From: Actinomycetes bacterium
GTDB lineage: Bacteria > Actinomycetota > Coriobacteriia > Coriobacteriales > JAEZZM01
DNA length: 64,000 nucleotides
NCBI GenBank assembly: GCA_023418575.1
Contig: JAEZZM010000049.1
Span: 121,572-185,571 of the forward strand
Direction: 5' to 3'
Part shown: piece after piece, positions 24,735-33,655 of the stretch
Position numbering within the stretch: position 1 is the stretch's first letter
Layout of the letters: every line of letters starts with the position of its first letter
The notes under the pieces: generated by a model
What the model was told of the DNA's origin: nothing
The model's input: the letters and a program-made list of their open reading frames with translations, nothing else
The model's database searches: none
Program-made: the position numbers and the translations under genes

Positions 24735-25074
24735 ACCTGAGCAGATTAAGGACTATTCTGAGCTTTCTGGCGAGCTAAAGAAATTAGTTGACCAGGCAAG
24801 ATCTAAAGATGTTTCGCTTGAGGAAAGTCTGGATATTTTTGAGCGTGCAATTGCTTATGCAACGCGGGCAGTTGAGCTTATTGATAGTGCAGAGGTAAGT
24901 CCCCAAGAGCTTGCTTCAAACGCTCAGGATAAAGAGAGGTCTCTTCTTGAGCCTGAGCAGTCAGATGCTGAGCCTGCTGAAGAACAGCAGAGGGATGATA
25001 TACGTCACGTCAAGCATCAAACTGAAGGCTCAAAAGATGGAGCTCAGCTACAAGACCAGCAGGTAAATAAATAG
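24727..25074 (+). CDS. xseB: Exodeoxyribonuclease VII small subunit
   Basis: Residues 10-55 match XseB (YSELSGELKKLVDQARSKD, VSLEESLDIFERAI), the small helical subunit of ExoVII. The family length is ~75-80, and here a further ~60 residues, rich in Glu, Gln and Asp and low in complexity, follow. The large subunit gene xseA, which usually lies just upstream, is not present. The gene overlaps nusB by 8 nt. Confidence 0.8.
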   Translation: MSRPEQIKDYSELSGELKKLVDQARSKDVSLEESLDIFERAIAYATRAVELIDSAEVSPQELASNAQDKERSLLEPEQSDAEPAEEQQRDDIRHVKHQTEGSKDGAQLQDQQVNK

Positions 25075-25114
25075 TCTTACCTGTAAGCGAATAAGCTATG
25101 AGGGGTGAGTTTTC

Positions 25115-27037
25115 ATGCCTACAACAATTCTTGATACCATTTCTAGTCCTCAGGATCTTAAGAAACTTAGCATAGCTGAACTGAGGATTTTAGCAGAAGA
25201 TATCCGTGCAGAAATCATTGCTTCTACTTCACGTAACGGCGGTCACATTGCTCCCAGCTTAGGAGCAGTAGAGCTCATCTTGGCCTGTCATAAGCTCATG
25301 GACTGTCCCAAAGATAAACTTATCTTTGATGTTGGACACCAGGCCTACGCTCATAAGATTATTACAGGACGAGCTGATAAATTATATTCACTAAGGCAGC
25401 TAGACGGTCTATCTGGTTTTCCCAAAAGAAAAGAAAGTGAATATGACACCCATGATTCTGGACATGCTTCTGATTCACTTGCTACAGCTTTAGGCATTGC
25501 TCTTGCTCGTGATCTTGAGAAAGAAGAGTTTAAGATCGTAAGCATCGTGGGTGATGCTGCTATGAGTGGGGGAATGGCTTTTGAGGCCCTGAATCAAATT
25601 GGTACTCTTAAAAAATCAATGGTTATCATTCTTAACGATAACAGCATGTCAATTTCTCCCAGTGTAGGTGCCTTTGCAAGCTATCTTGCGGCTCTTCGCA
25701 CCTCTCTTAAGTATCAAGGTACTAAAAATGCTGCTGAGAGCTTTTTGCAAAAAGGTCTAGGAGAAGTGGGAAGCACCTTGCTTGGTGTGGGAAAACAGGC
25801 CAAAGAAGGGGTTAAACAACTTCTAGTTCCAGGTATGTTTTTTGAGGAGTTAGGGATTTCCTACCTAGGGCCGGTAGATGGCCACAATCTGCATGCATTA
25901 ATTGATATGCTAGAGCGTGCTTTTAAACTGGAGGGCCCAGTTCTTATTCATGCCATTACTAAAAAAGGCAAGGGCTTTGCTCCTGCTGAAGATAATTCTG
26001 AGAAATTTCATGGTATCTCTCCTTTTGAAAGTCGGACTGGAGAGCTTGCTAAAAAATCTGGTGGCCCCATTAGCTATACCAAAGCTTTTTCTGATCAGCT
26101 TATTGAAGAAGCAGCTCATAATCCCCATATCGTAGCCATTACCGCGGCCATGCCCTCTGGAACAGGTCTAGATGCCTTTGAGAGAAATTATCCAGAGCGT
26201 TTTTTAGATGTGGGAATAGCAGAAGAGTGCGCGGTAACCTGTGCAAGTGGTCTTGCTATAGCAGGAAAGCGCCCAGTTGTGGCCATTTATTCTACCTTCT
26301 TACAAAGGGCCTATGATCAGGTGGCTATCAATGTTTGTGAGCAAAATCTCCCCGTGGTCTTTGCTATTGATAGGGCAGGGCTCGTGGGTGAAGATGGACC
26401 TACACATCATGGAGCTTTTGATATGTCTTATCTGCGTGCTCTACCTAATTTAAGCATTGTTTCTCCATCAGATGAGGCTCAATTAAAAGATGCCCTCTAT
26501 ACAGCTTTGCGCATGGACGGTCCTGTGGCTTTGCGCTACCCCAGAGGCGCTGCGACGGGCTGCGCAATACCTGGCAGACGAAGTTTCTTAGAGCCAGGAA
26601 AAGCATGCCTTTATAAGGATTTCAATAGTAAGCTGACTAAGGTAAAACGCATTGCCTTTTTAAGCATTGGACGCATGCTTGACTTAGCTAAGCAAAGCGC
26701 ATTAGAGCTTGAAAAGTCGGGGGATATTGATTGCATGATCTATGACATGCTCTGGCTTAAACCCTTAGATCAAGAGGCTCTTGCTGATGCAGCAAGCAGG
26801 GCAGATCTTATTGTTTCTCTTGAAGAGGGCGCAAAAATGGGTGGCTTTAGCTCCGCTTTGGCAGAGTCCATGGCAGATCAAGGCCTTTCATGCCCACTCC
26901 TGCGCATAGGCTTAGATGATACCTTTGTAGAACAAGGGGCCATGGCTGAGCTTTTGGAGCGCGTAGGTCTTTCAAGTTCGGCTGTGGTCTCTAAGGTACA
27001 AGAAAAGATTAAGATCTTATCGGATAGTCAGTGTTAA
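25115..27037 (+). CDS. dxs: 1-deoxy-D-xylulose-5-phosphate synthase
   Basis: Dxs makes DXP from pyruvate and glyceraldehyde 3-phosphate, the first step of the MEP isoprenoid pathway. The 640-residue protein has DVGHQAYAHKI near the start. The thiamine-diphosphate site is VGDAAMSGGMAFEALNQIG with LNDNSMSIS; the motif is GDA rather than GDG, which other Dxs also show. The Glu segment FLDVGIAEECAVTCASGLA and RAGLVGEDGPTHHG follow. Isoprenoids from this pathway feed undecaprenyl phosphate for the wall genes downstream. GGGGTGAG precedes ATG 25115. Confidence 0.96.
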   Translation: MPTTILDTISSPQDLKKLSIAELRILAEDIRAEIIASTSRNGGHIAPSLGAVELILACHKLMDCPKDKLIFDVGHQAYAHKIITGRADKLYSLRQLDGLSGFPKRKESEYDTHDSGHASDSLATALGIALARDLEKEEFKIVSIVGDAAMSGGMAFEALNQIGTLKKSMVIILNDNSMSISPSVGAFASYLAALRTSLKYQGTKNAAESFLQKGLGEVGSTLLGVGKQAKEGVKQLLVPGMFFEELGISYLGPVDGHNLHALIDMLERAFKLEGPVLIHAITKKGKGFAPAEDNSEKFHGISPFESRTGELAKKSGGPISYTKAFSDQLIEEAAHNPHIVAITAAMPSGTGLDAFERNYPERFLDVGIAEECAVTCASGLAIAGKRPVVAIYSTFLQRAYDQVAINVCEQNLPVVFAIDRAGLVGEDGPTHHGAFDMSYLRALPNLSIVSPSDEAQLKDALYTALRMDGPVALRYPRGAATGCAIPGRRSFLEPGKACLYKDFNSKLTKVKRIAFLSIGRMLDLAKQSALELEKSGDIDCMIYDMLWLKPLDQEALADAASRADLIVSLEEGAKMGGFSSALAESMADQGLSCPLLRIGLDDTFVEQGAMAELLERVGLSSSAVVSKVQEKIKILSDSQC

Positions 27038-27071
27038 GCTTAGACTTGAGCACTCCTAAGAGGTGGCCTTT

Positions 27072-27947
27072 GTGGCACAGCAAAAACAACGCTTAGATTT
27101 AGAGTTAATAGCTCAAGGCTTTTTTGAGACTCAAGAGCAGGCCTTGCGGGCGATAATGGCGGGTCTTGTTTTTGATGATGCAAGCAGGCAGGCACTTCCA
27201 AAAGCAGGCATGCAGGTTGTGCGTGGTAGAGCTCTCTATGTTAAGGGCTATAAGGCTCACGGGACATCTTATGTGTCAAGAGGGGGTCTTAAGCTTAAGG
27301 CTGCCTTAGAGTGCTTTGGCCTAGAAGAAAAGCTTGCTGGGCTAAAGGCTTTAGATATTGGCTGCTCTACAGGGGGATTTACGGACTGTCTTTTACAAGC
27401 TAAGCTAGCTTTGGTTTATGCTGTTGATGTGGGCTATGCACAATTTGACTGGGCGCTTAGAAATGATGAGCGAGTAAGGCTTTTTGAGCGTACCAACATC
27501 TGTGATCTTCCTGAGATCTTAGCTTCATCTAAACAAGAGCATCCTTGCAGCTTTGATCTTGCTGTGGCAGATGTGAGTTTTACTTCTCTAGTAAGTATAT
27601 TACCTGCGGTAAGCCAGATGCTTGCTCAAGGAGCTTATTTTGTGCCCCTTATTAAGCCACAGTTTGAGGCGCGAAAAGATCAGGTTGAGGCTGGGGGAAT
27701 TGTTAGAGATCCCCTGGTGCACCAAGAAGTCTTGGAAAGAATTTGTAGAAAGCTTGTAGAGGCAGGCTTTTTGCTTGAGGATTTGTGCCGCTCACCTATA
27801 CAGGGCGCTAAAGGAAATATTGAGTTTTTTGCCCTGGCGCATAAAAGTGCTGTACAGGATAATGCTGAGCCTGCGATAGCTCAGCATATACAAGACAGGA
27901 TACAGGAGCTTTGTTATGAAGATAGTTCTGGTTGCTCATCAAGATAA
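27072..27947 (+). CDS. tlyA: TlyA-family rRNA 2'-O-methyltransferase/hemolysin
   Basis: An S4 RNA-binding domain (about residues 1-60) is joined to an FtsJ-type methyltransferase domain with ALDIGCSTGGFTDCLLQ (SAM site), VYAVDVGYAQ and the LIKPQFEA catalytic region. TlyA methylates 16S and 23S rRNA in mycobacteria, where its loss gives capreomycin resistance. GTG 27072 is preferred to GTG 27063 because AAGAGGTGG lies just before it. It overlaps nadK by 32 nt. Confidence 0.92.
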   Translation: MAQQKQRLDLELIAQGFFETQEQALRAIMAGLVFDDASRQALPKAGMQVVRGRALYVKGYKAHGTSYVSRGGLKLKAALECFGLEEKLAGLKALDIGCSTGGFTDCLLQAKLALVYAVDVGYAQFDWALRNDERVRLFERTNICDLPEILASSKQEHPCSFDLAVADVSFTSLVSILPAVSQMLAQGAYFVPLIKPQFEARKDQVEAGGIVRDPLVHQEVLERICRKLVEAGFLLEDLCRSPIQGAKGNIEFFALAHKSAVQDNAEPAIAQHIQDRIQELCYEDSSGCSSR

Positions 27948-28770
27948 AACTGATGCACTAGACGCAGCTTATTTACTTAAAAGCTACCTAAGTGAGCAGG
28001 GTTTTGAGGTTTTGTTGGCCCCTCCTTATCGGGATGTGCAAGCTTCAGAGCGATTTGTAGATGAGCTTGATTTTTCAGATCTTGTCTTGGTCATATCCCT
28101 GGGAGGGGATGGAACTATTTTGCGAGCAGCTCGCATTATTGGAACTCATGAGGTGCCACTTTTAGGACTATGTTTTGGGCATCTGGGTTTTTTGAGTTGC
28201 GCAGGAAAAGACGAGATTATTTCGACGGTAAATAAGGCCCTTGCAGGTGAGCTCCATGTTTCAAGGCGCTCTTGTTTGAGCGCACGCGTTTATTTTGAGG
28301 ACTCTGAGGAGTATTTTGAGGGCTTTGCCCTCAATGATCTTTCTTTAACGCGGGGTCCCTCAGGTAAGATGCTGCATTTTGATCTATGCATCAATGGGCT
28401 TAAGCTGGATTCCATACAAGGAGATGGTATGGTTCTAGCAAGTGCTACAGGTTCAACAGGCTATGCCTTATCGGCAGGAGGGCCTATAGTAAACCCTGAC
28501 TTTAGGGGTATAGTCTGCGTACCCATAGCAGCCCATTCCTTAGCCTCTCGTGCTGTATTAAGCGCTGCATCTGATGTAGTATCGCTTGACTTAAGCTGCA
28601 ATTTAAGTCAAGACACCATGGTTTATTTAGATGGAATAGCCCTTGAATTTGAGGCCTTGCCCGTGAGAATAGAGGTCTCGCGAGCTCAAGGCGACATATT
28701 GCTTTTGCAGCAATCGCGTGACAGTTTTTATGAGGCAAGTTCTCGAGTATTTTACGGAGACGCTAGATGA
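27916..28770 (+). CDS. nadK: NAD kinase
   Basis: NadK phosphorylates NAD to NADP. The 284-residue protein has the conserved LGGDGTILRAAR and the second motif NDLSLTRGPSGKMLHFDL, and SATGSTGYALSAGGPIV. CAGGAG lies before ATG 27916. It overlaps tlyA by 32 nt and recN by 4 nt, so the three genes are one translationally coupled unit. Confidence 0.95.
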   Translation: MKIVLVAHQDKTDALDAAYLLKSYLSEQGFEVLLAPPYRDVQASERFVDELDFSDLVLVISLGGDGTILRAARIIGTHEVPLLGLCFGHLGFLSCAGKDEIISTVNKALAGELHVSRRSCLSARVYFEDSEEYFEGFALNDLSLTRGPSGKMLHFDLCINGLKLDSIQGDGMVLASATGSTGYALSAGGPIVNPDFRGIVCVPIAAHSLASRAVLSAASDVVSLDLSCNLSQDTMVYLDGIALEFEALPVRIEVSRAQGDILLLQQSRDSFYEASSRVFYGDAR

Positions 28771-30482
28771 TAGATGAGCTTCAGGTAAAAAATCTTGCCC
28801 TTATCAAGGACGCACATATTGAGTTTTCTCCTAAGATGACTGTTTTAACAGGTGAGACAGGAGCAGGTAAGACTGCGCTTTTATCGGCCTTAAAGCTTTT
28901 AGTGGGAGAGCGAGCACACAGCCAAGATATTAGAGAAGGCTCAGATGCTCTTGAGCTGAGCGCACGGATTTTTTTGCATAAGGAGCAAGAACTTGAGCTG
29001 TCTGCTTTAATTTCTGATGAGCACAAGCAACGCCAGGAGCTTTTTGAATATTTTGACCTGGGTGATGATGAGGAGTGTTTGATACAGCGAAAGCAGACTA
29101 GTGAAGGCAGAAGCCGCTGTAATATTAATGCACAGATGGCAAAGGCCTCTCAACTTGCTATTTTGCTTGGTCCTGAACTTGATCTTTGTGGCCAGCATGA
29201 GCATCAAAGTTTGCTAAATGTTAAGCGTCACCGTTTTTTCTATGACTCGTGGTTGGGAGCGGCTGCACATCAAAGCTCTCAAGCCTATACAAAAGCCTAT
29301 CTTGCTTATAAAGATAGTTTGGCTCAGATCGCAAGTTTTGAAGAGGCCATGCGCAGTTCAAAGCAGCAGTTAGAAGATGCACGCTTTGCTCTTGAGCGTA
29401 TTGCAGAAGTAGACCCACAGCTCGGTGAGCTAGAGGAGCTTCAGGCGCAGCTGCCCCGTTATGAGCATGCAGAAAGCCTGGCAGAACATGCAGCTGAGGC
29501 CTTTAATCTTCTGATGGATGAAGACGCGGTTTTGGATAGCCTCTCTGCTGCTGTATCAGAAATTGATCGTGCTTGTCTTATGGATGAGAGGCTCTTGAGT
29601 CTAAAGGCCAATCTTCAAGAGGCTTTGGTCCTTGCTGAGGACAGCGCAGCTGAGCTAAGGCAATACAAGGCCTCTTTGCCTTTTGATCCTTATGAACTGG
29701 AGCGCCTGCGCTCGCGCCTTGATGCCTTGGAAGCCTTGGCAAAACTTTATGGCCCACGCATGGAAGATGTTTTGAAGCTCAAAGAAGAATCTGCCCACCT
29801 GCTTGCCAGTGTAGATAATGCCGATGAGACCCAGCACCTACTTGATGAGCAGTCTAAGAAGGCTTTGGCGCATTTACAGGAGCAGGCCCAGCAATTTTAT
29901 GCTTTGAGGGAGGCCTCCATTAAGGATTTTTGCACTCAGGTAAATGCCTTTTTGGATCGTCTTGAGATGAAAGGTGCGCATCTTGAGCTTAAGCTAGAGC
30001 TCTTGGATGAGAACTTATGGACAAGCCAAAGTCCCTGCGTGCTTGAGTTTATGTTTAAGCCTTCTGCCCATATGAGCGCTCGAAGCTTGGCGCGTATTGC
30101 CTCAGGTGGAGAAATTTCACGCCTTATGCTTGCGCTCAAATTGGTCTTATCACAGGCAGATAATCGATCCACCTTAGTTTTTGATGAAATAGATGCAGGG
30201 GTAGGTGGCCAGGCTGCACAAGCAATTGCAGAGTTATTAGCGGAGCTTGCAAGGAGGCAGCAAGTTATTGTGGTTACCCATTTGGCACAGATTGCAGCCT
30301 GTGCAGATAGGCATTATCTGCTTTCAAAGCTTCAAGATAGCTCTGGTGAGGCGCATACTGAGCTCAAGCTTTTATCGGATACAGAGCGCATAGACGAACT
30401 TGCACGCATGCTTTCTGGAGCTTCTTCGCCAGTTGCGCGCGCCCATGCTCAAGAGCTTTTGGATAAGAATAAGCTCTCTTAG
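28767..30482 (+). CDS. recN: DNA repair protein RecN
   Basis: RecN is an SMC-like ATPase of double-strand break repair. The 571-residue protein has Walker A LTGETGAGKTALLSAL, a Q-loop CGQHEHQSLLN, two coiled-coil arms, the signature ARIASGGEISRLMLALKLVL, and Walker B TLVFDEIDAGVGGQAAQAI. Length and motif order are normal. It overlaps nadK by 4 nt (ATGA). Confidence 0.95.
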   Translation: MIDELQVKNLALIKDAHIEFSPKMTVLTGETGAGKTALLSALKLLVGERAHSQDIREGSDALELSARIFLHKEQELELSALISDEHKQRQELFEYFDLGDDEECLIQRKQTSEGRSRCNINAQMAKASQLAILLGPELDLCGQHEHQSLLNVKRHRFFYDSWLGAAAHQSSQAYTKAYLAYKDSLAQIASFEEAMRSSKQQLEDARFALERIAEVDPQLGELEELQAQLPRYEHAESLAEHAAEAFNLLMDEDAVLDSLSAAVSEIDRACLMDERLLSLKANLQEALVLAEDSAAELRQYKASLPFDPYELERLRSRLDALEALAKLYGPRMEDVLKLKEESAHLLASVDNADETQHLLDEQSKKALAHLQEQAQQFYALREASIKDFCTQVNAFLDRLEMKGAHLELKLELLDENLWTSQSPCVLEFMFKPSAHMSARSLARIASGGEISRLMLALKLVLSQADNRSTLVFDEIDAGVGGQAAQAIAELLAELARRQQVIVVTHLAQIAACADRHYLLSKLQDSSGEAHTELKLLSDTERIDELARMLSGASSPVARAHAQELLDKNKLS

Positions 30483-30512
30483 GACTAGTAAAAAACAAGG
30501 AGCAGGTATTGC

Positions 30513-31640
30513 ATGAGTCTTACGGGACGCATAAAAAAAGATAAACGTACCAAGAATTTAATACCTCGTTTGCTACCTGGTGATATTGCTCTTATTGATC
30601 ATGAGGATCTTGATAGAGTAAGCGCAGAGTCTCTGGCAGCAACCGGTGTGGCTGCCGTTATTAATGTGCGCAAATCTGTGAGCGGACTGTATCCAAATCA
30701 AGGACCTCTGATCTTGCTTCATGAGGGTGTTGTAGTTCTTGATGATGTGGGTGAAGAGCTATTTAATTTACTTGAAGAAGAGGACCAGCTTTGCATCAAG
30801 GGAGATTGTCTATATAAGGACGATCAGTTCTTAGCCCGCGGTGTTGAACTCACCGAACCCTTGATTCACCTTCAGGTGCAGCGCGCTGAGGCCTATCTGG
30901 CTAATAAGCTGGATGATTTCACACGCAATACCCTTTCATATCTTGAAGATGATAGAACCATCCTTTTAAGTGATATGTGGACGCCGCCCACTGAGCTTTC
31001 CTTGCATTCCCGCCACGTTTTGGTGGTTATCAGAGGTCATGATTATAAAGAGGATTTACGTGCTCTGCATGGTTATATTAGAGAGATGCGCCCCGTTTTT
31101 ATCGGCGTAGATGGGGGAGCAGACGCGCTTTTAGAAGAGGGCTACAAGCCAGATATTATTATTGGCGACATGGATTCAGTCTCAAATGAGGCGCTTATTT
31201 CAGGAGCTCAGCTTATCGCTCATGCGTATGCAGATGGCTCCTGCCCGGCCGCAAAGAGGTTAGAGTCTTTGCATCTAAGTTTTGATACCTGGGAGCTTGC
31301 TGCTACTTCTGAGGATTTGGCTTTGCTTTTGGCTTATCATGCGCAGGCAAGCTTGATTGTTGCGGTAGGCTCTCATGCAAATTTAATTGAGTATTTGGAT
31401 AAGAAGCGCTCGGGAATGTCATCAACGTTTTTGGTGCGCTTGAAAGTGGGCGATAAGCTCGTGGATGCAAAGGGAGTAAGTAAGCTGTATCGATCAGCGC
31501 CCTCACCCAAGCATCTTATAAGCCTTCTTGCGGCTGCCTTTTTAAGTGTGGCTGTTATTATCGGCATTTCACCACAATTGCAGGCTTCTTTAAGCTTGTT
31601 GTGGTTAAGTTTGAAAAACTGGATGGGATTAAACGGCTAG
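30513..31640 (+). CDS. steA: SteA-like protein, thiamine pyrophosphokinase-type fold
   Basis: This 375-residue protein is like corynebacterial SteA and Rv1697. The middle region has a thiamine pyrophosphokinase-like nucleotide motif (IGVDGGADALLEEGYKPDIIIGDMDSVS) and one C-terminal membrane segment at about 335-353. In Corynebacterium SteA and SteB form a membrane complex that controls the RipA cell-wall hydrolase during cell separation. The steB homologue follows 56 nt later, which supports the call. AAGGAG lies before ATG 30513. Confidence 0.85.
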   Translation: MSLTGRIKKDKRTKNLIPRLLPGDIALIDHEDLDRVSAESLAATGVAAVINVRKSVSGLYPNQGPLILLHEGVVVLDDVGEELFNLLEEEDQLCIKGDCLYKDDQFLARGVELTEPLIHLQVQRAEAYLANKLDDFTRNTLSYLEDDRTILLSDMWTPPTELSLHSRHVLVVIRGHDYKEDLRALHGYIREMRPVFIGVDGGADALLEEGYKPDIIIGDMDSVSNEALISGAQLIAHAYADGSCPAAKRLESLHLSFDTWELAATSEDLALLLAYHAQASLIVAVGSHANLIEYLDKKRSGMSSTFLVRLKVGDKLVDAKGVSKLYRSAPSPKHLISLLAAAFLSVAVIIGISPQLQASLSLLWLSLKNWMGLNG

Positions 31641-31696
31641 TAGCTCGTGCTATTGGCTTTATAGATGCAATTTAGCTAGGAAAAACAAGGTGAGCT

Positions 31697-32764
31697 ATGT
31701 ATAACTTGCGCTATCACATCATAACTATAGTGGCTATCTTTTTGGCTCTTGCTCTAGGTCTTCTTATGGGCGCAGCTATTGGTGGTTCTGAGGCTTTGAG
31801 ACAAACTTCTTCAAGCTTGGTTGAGAATTTGCGTAAGGATTATAGCGCAGCAATTTCTGAGCGCGATAAGCTCAAAGAAGAGTTGTTGCGCAATGACAGA
31901 TTGGGCTCAGAGCTCTTTTTAGCTTGGTCTAAAGATAGGCTGGCGAAAAAAAGCATACTCGTTCTTACTGACAGCAGTTCTACCGCTAGCTTAGAGCGGG
32001 TGGAAGATACTTTAAGCAGGGCAGGTGCTCAGACTATTCGTCTTAACTTCAATCTTGATAATTTTGACTCCTTAAATGAAGCTGATTTAAGCGAGCTCAA
32101 AGCTTTGCTTGGACGCCTGAGTCATAAAAGCACCGCAGATCTTAGCCCTAAGCAAGTATTGAGTTTAAGCTCTGAATTACTTGTTGGGGAGCTAGAGTCA
32201 GGAGCCTTGGCTCGGATCAAGCCTGGCCTAAGCTTAGAAGATAATAAGGAGAAGCAGCAAGCTGAGGAGCAGCAGGAAGGCACACAGCAAGAGAGTGCCC
32301 AGCAGGAAACTGCGCAGCAGCAAGAAGCTGAGCAGGTCCAAACAGATAAAAGTCAGTTTGAACAGCACGGTGAGGCAGCTGAAGCTGGCCAGCAGCTGTC
32401 AGGAGAGCTCTTAGAGTACCTCTTGAAGCATAGGCTTATTAACCTTACAGTCAGCAAGGATGCTAGTGCAAAGATATCCGGTGTGGTATGTCTGGCGCTT
32501 AGTGCCGATAAAAGCTCACATCCATGGGGTCTTGCACTCTCTGCTGCAGCAAGTCAGGCAAAGATACCAACGGTTCTCACGCAGCTTTCCTCTTATGATG
32601 ACAAGCTTTTAATTGATGCTCAAACAAGGGGCTTCTCTGGAGTTGCAGCTTGTGAAACTATGGTTGGCGAGTATGGTCTCTTAGCACTATTATCTGGTGC
32701 AGAAGCAGGAGTATATGGAATTGAGGGCGCTAAGACCTACCCTGACCTCCCTCAGCAGCCTTAG
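31697..32764 (+). CDS. steB: SteB/MctB-family protein with Gln-rich insertion
   Basis: The 355-residue protein has an N-terminal membrane segment (IVAIFLALALGLLMGAAIGG) followed by a coiled coil and a periplasm-side domain, as in MctB (Rv1698) and SteB. Residues about 185-240 are a low-complexity stretch of Gln, Glu and Ala that would be a flexible linker. It probably partners SteA in controlling wall hydrolysis. The last 35 nt overlap, tail to tail, with the minus-strand glycosyltransferase gene. Confidence 0.8.
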   Translation: MYNLRYHIITIVAIFLALALGLLMGAAIGGSEALRQTSSSLVENLRKDYSAAISERDKLKEELLRNDRLGSELFLAWSKDRLAKKSILVLTDSSSTASLERVEDTLSRAGAQTIRLNFNLDNFDSLNEADLSELKALLGRLSHKSTADLSPKQVLSLSSELLVGELESGALARIKPGLSLEDNKEKQQAEEQQEGTQQESAQQETAQQQEAEQVQTDKSQFEQHGEAAEAGQQLSGELLEYLLKHRLINLTVSKDASAKISGVVCLALSADKSSHPWGLALSAAASQAKIPTVLTQLSSYDDKLLIDAQTRGFSGVAACETMVGEYGLLALLSGAEAGVYGIEGAKTYPDLPQQP

Positions 32765-33620
32765 GCTCATGCTTTGCAAGATCTCTTGTTTTGAGGGCGG
32801 CTTCAATATCTAGGTATTGTCTAAGACGATGCAGGATGTCGCCCAAGCTCTTTCCCGTTTGTCTGTGACTTAGCTTCAGGCTCATTTCATGAATGCGCAG
32901 ATGCAGTTGAATAGCCTTTTTGCTCATCATGAGTTCTACAGCAAAGCCAGGCGCTAATGGGCTTAAGTTATAGAGGGTATTGAGGCTTAAGGCTCTTTGC
33001 CCCGAAAGGGGGCTTTGCCAATAACGTTGAGGATAGTTATAGAGCTGTTCACTTTCGGCCAGCTCTTTGCGTGCTCGTTTGAGTACCTGGCCAAAGCCAC
33101 GTTTTTTTGTCTTATTGCTGCGCTGATCCTTGTGTCCTGTTTCATGCTCAGGCTCTGCTTTTGCAAAGGCGGCAATAACAAGGTCAGCCTCTTGTTTGAT
33201 AAGGGGCTCAAGCAGGGCAAAGCAGCGTCCGGCACAAAGCTCTAGGTCTGCGTCCAAGAGTAAGACAAAGTCTCTGGCTGCCTGAGCTTTGCGCTCAAGA
33301 AGTAGAGAGGCATGCTCAAGGAGGTAGTTGAGGGCCTGGCCCTTTCCCTGTTTAGAGCTATTTTGGTAGCAGTGCAGCTCTATCTTATCGCCATAAGCAG
33401 GACAATGCTCTTTTAGAGCTTGTGTACATGCCTGAGAAAACTGGATGAAACTTGCATCACGTGAGTGATCATCAATTACATGTATGTGTATGCGAGACAA
33501 AGCATAGCGCTCAAAACAAACCAAGCTGTAGTCGCAAAGACTTTTTAAGGTCTTGGGGAGGCGTTCAAACTCGTTATACGCGGGAATAAGAATGTGTAGG
33601 TAGCTTGAGCCGTTTTGCAT
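32730..33620 (-). CDS. Family 2 glycosyltransferase
   Basis: This 296-residue GT-A enzyme has LHILIPAYNEFERLPKTLKSL, VIDDHSRDASF and a DxD-type metal site in LLLDADLEL (Asp123, Asp125). Hydrophobic membrane segments are absent, so it is cytoplasmic or membrane-associated. The acceptor is unknown. It is the only minus-strand gene between steB and the PNPT gene, overlaps the steB end by 35 nt, and has its start 35 nt from the divergent PNPT gene. The context suggests an envelope glycan role. Confidence 0.85.
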   Translation of the reverse strand: MQNGSSYLHILIPAYNEFERLPKTLKSLCDYSLVCFERYALSRIHIHVIDDHSRDASFIQFSQACTQALKEHCPAYGDKIELHCYQNSSKQGKGQALNYLLEHASLLLERKAQAARDFVLLLDADLELCAGRCFALLEPLIKQEADLVIAAFAKAEPEHETGHKDQRSNKTKKRGFGQVLKRARKELAESEQLYNYPQRYWQSPLSGQRALSLNTLYNLSPLAPGFAVELMMSKKAIQLHLRIHEMSLKLSHRQTGKSLGDILHRLRQYLDIEAALKTRDLAKHEPKAAEGGQGRS

Positions 33621-33655
33621 GAGCGGCCTTTCTGGGTGAGGCTAGAGGCAAACAT

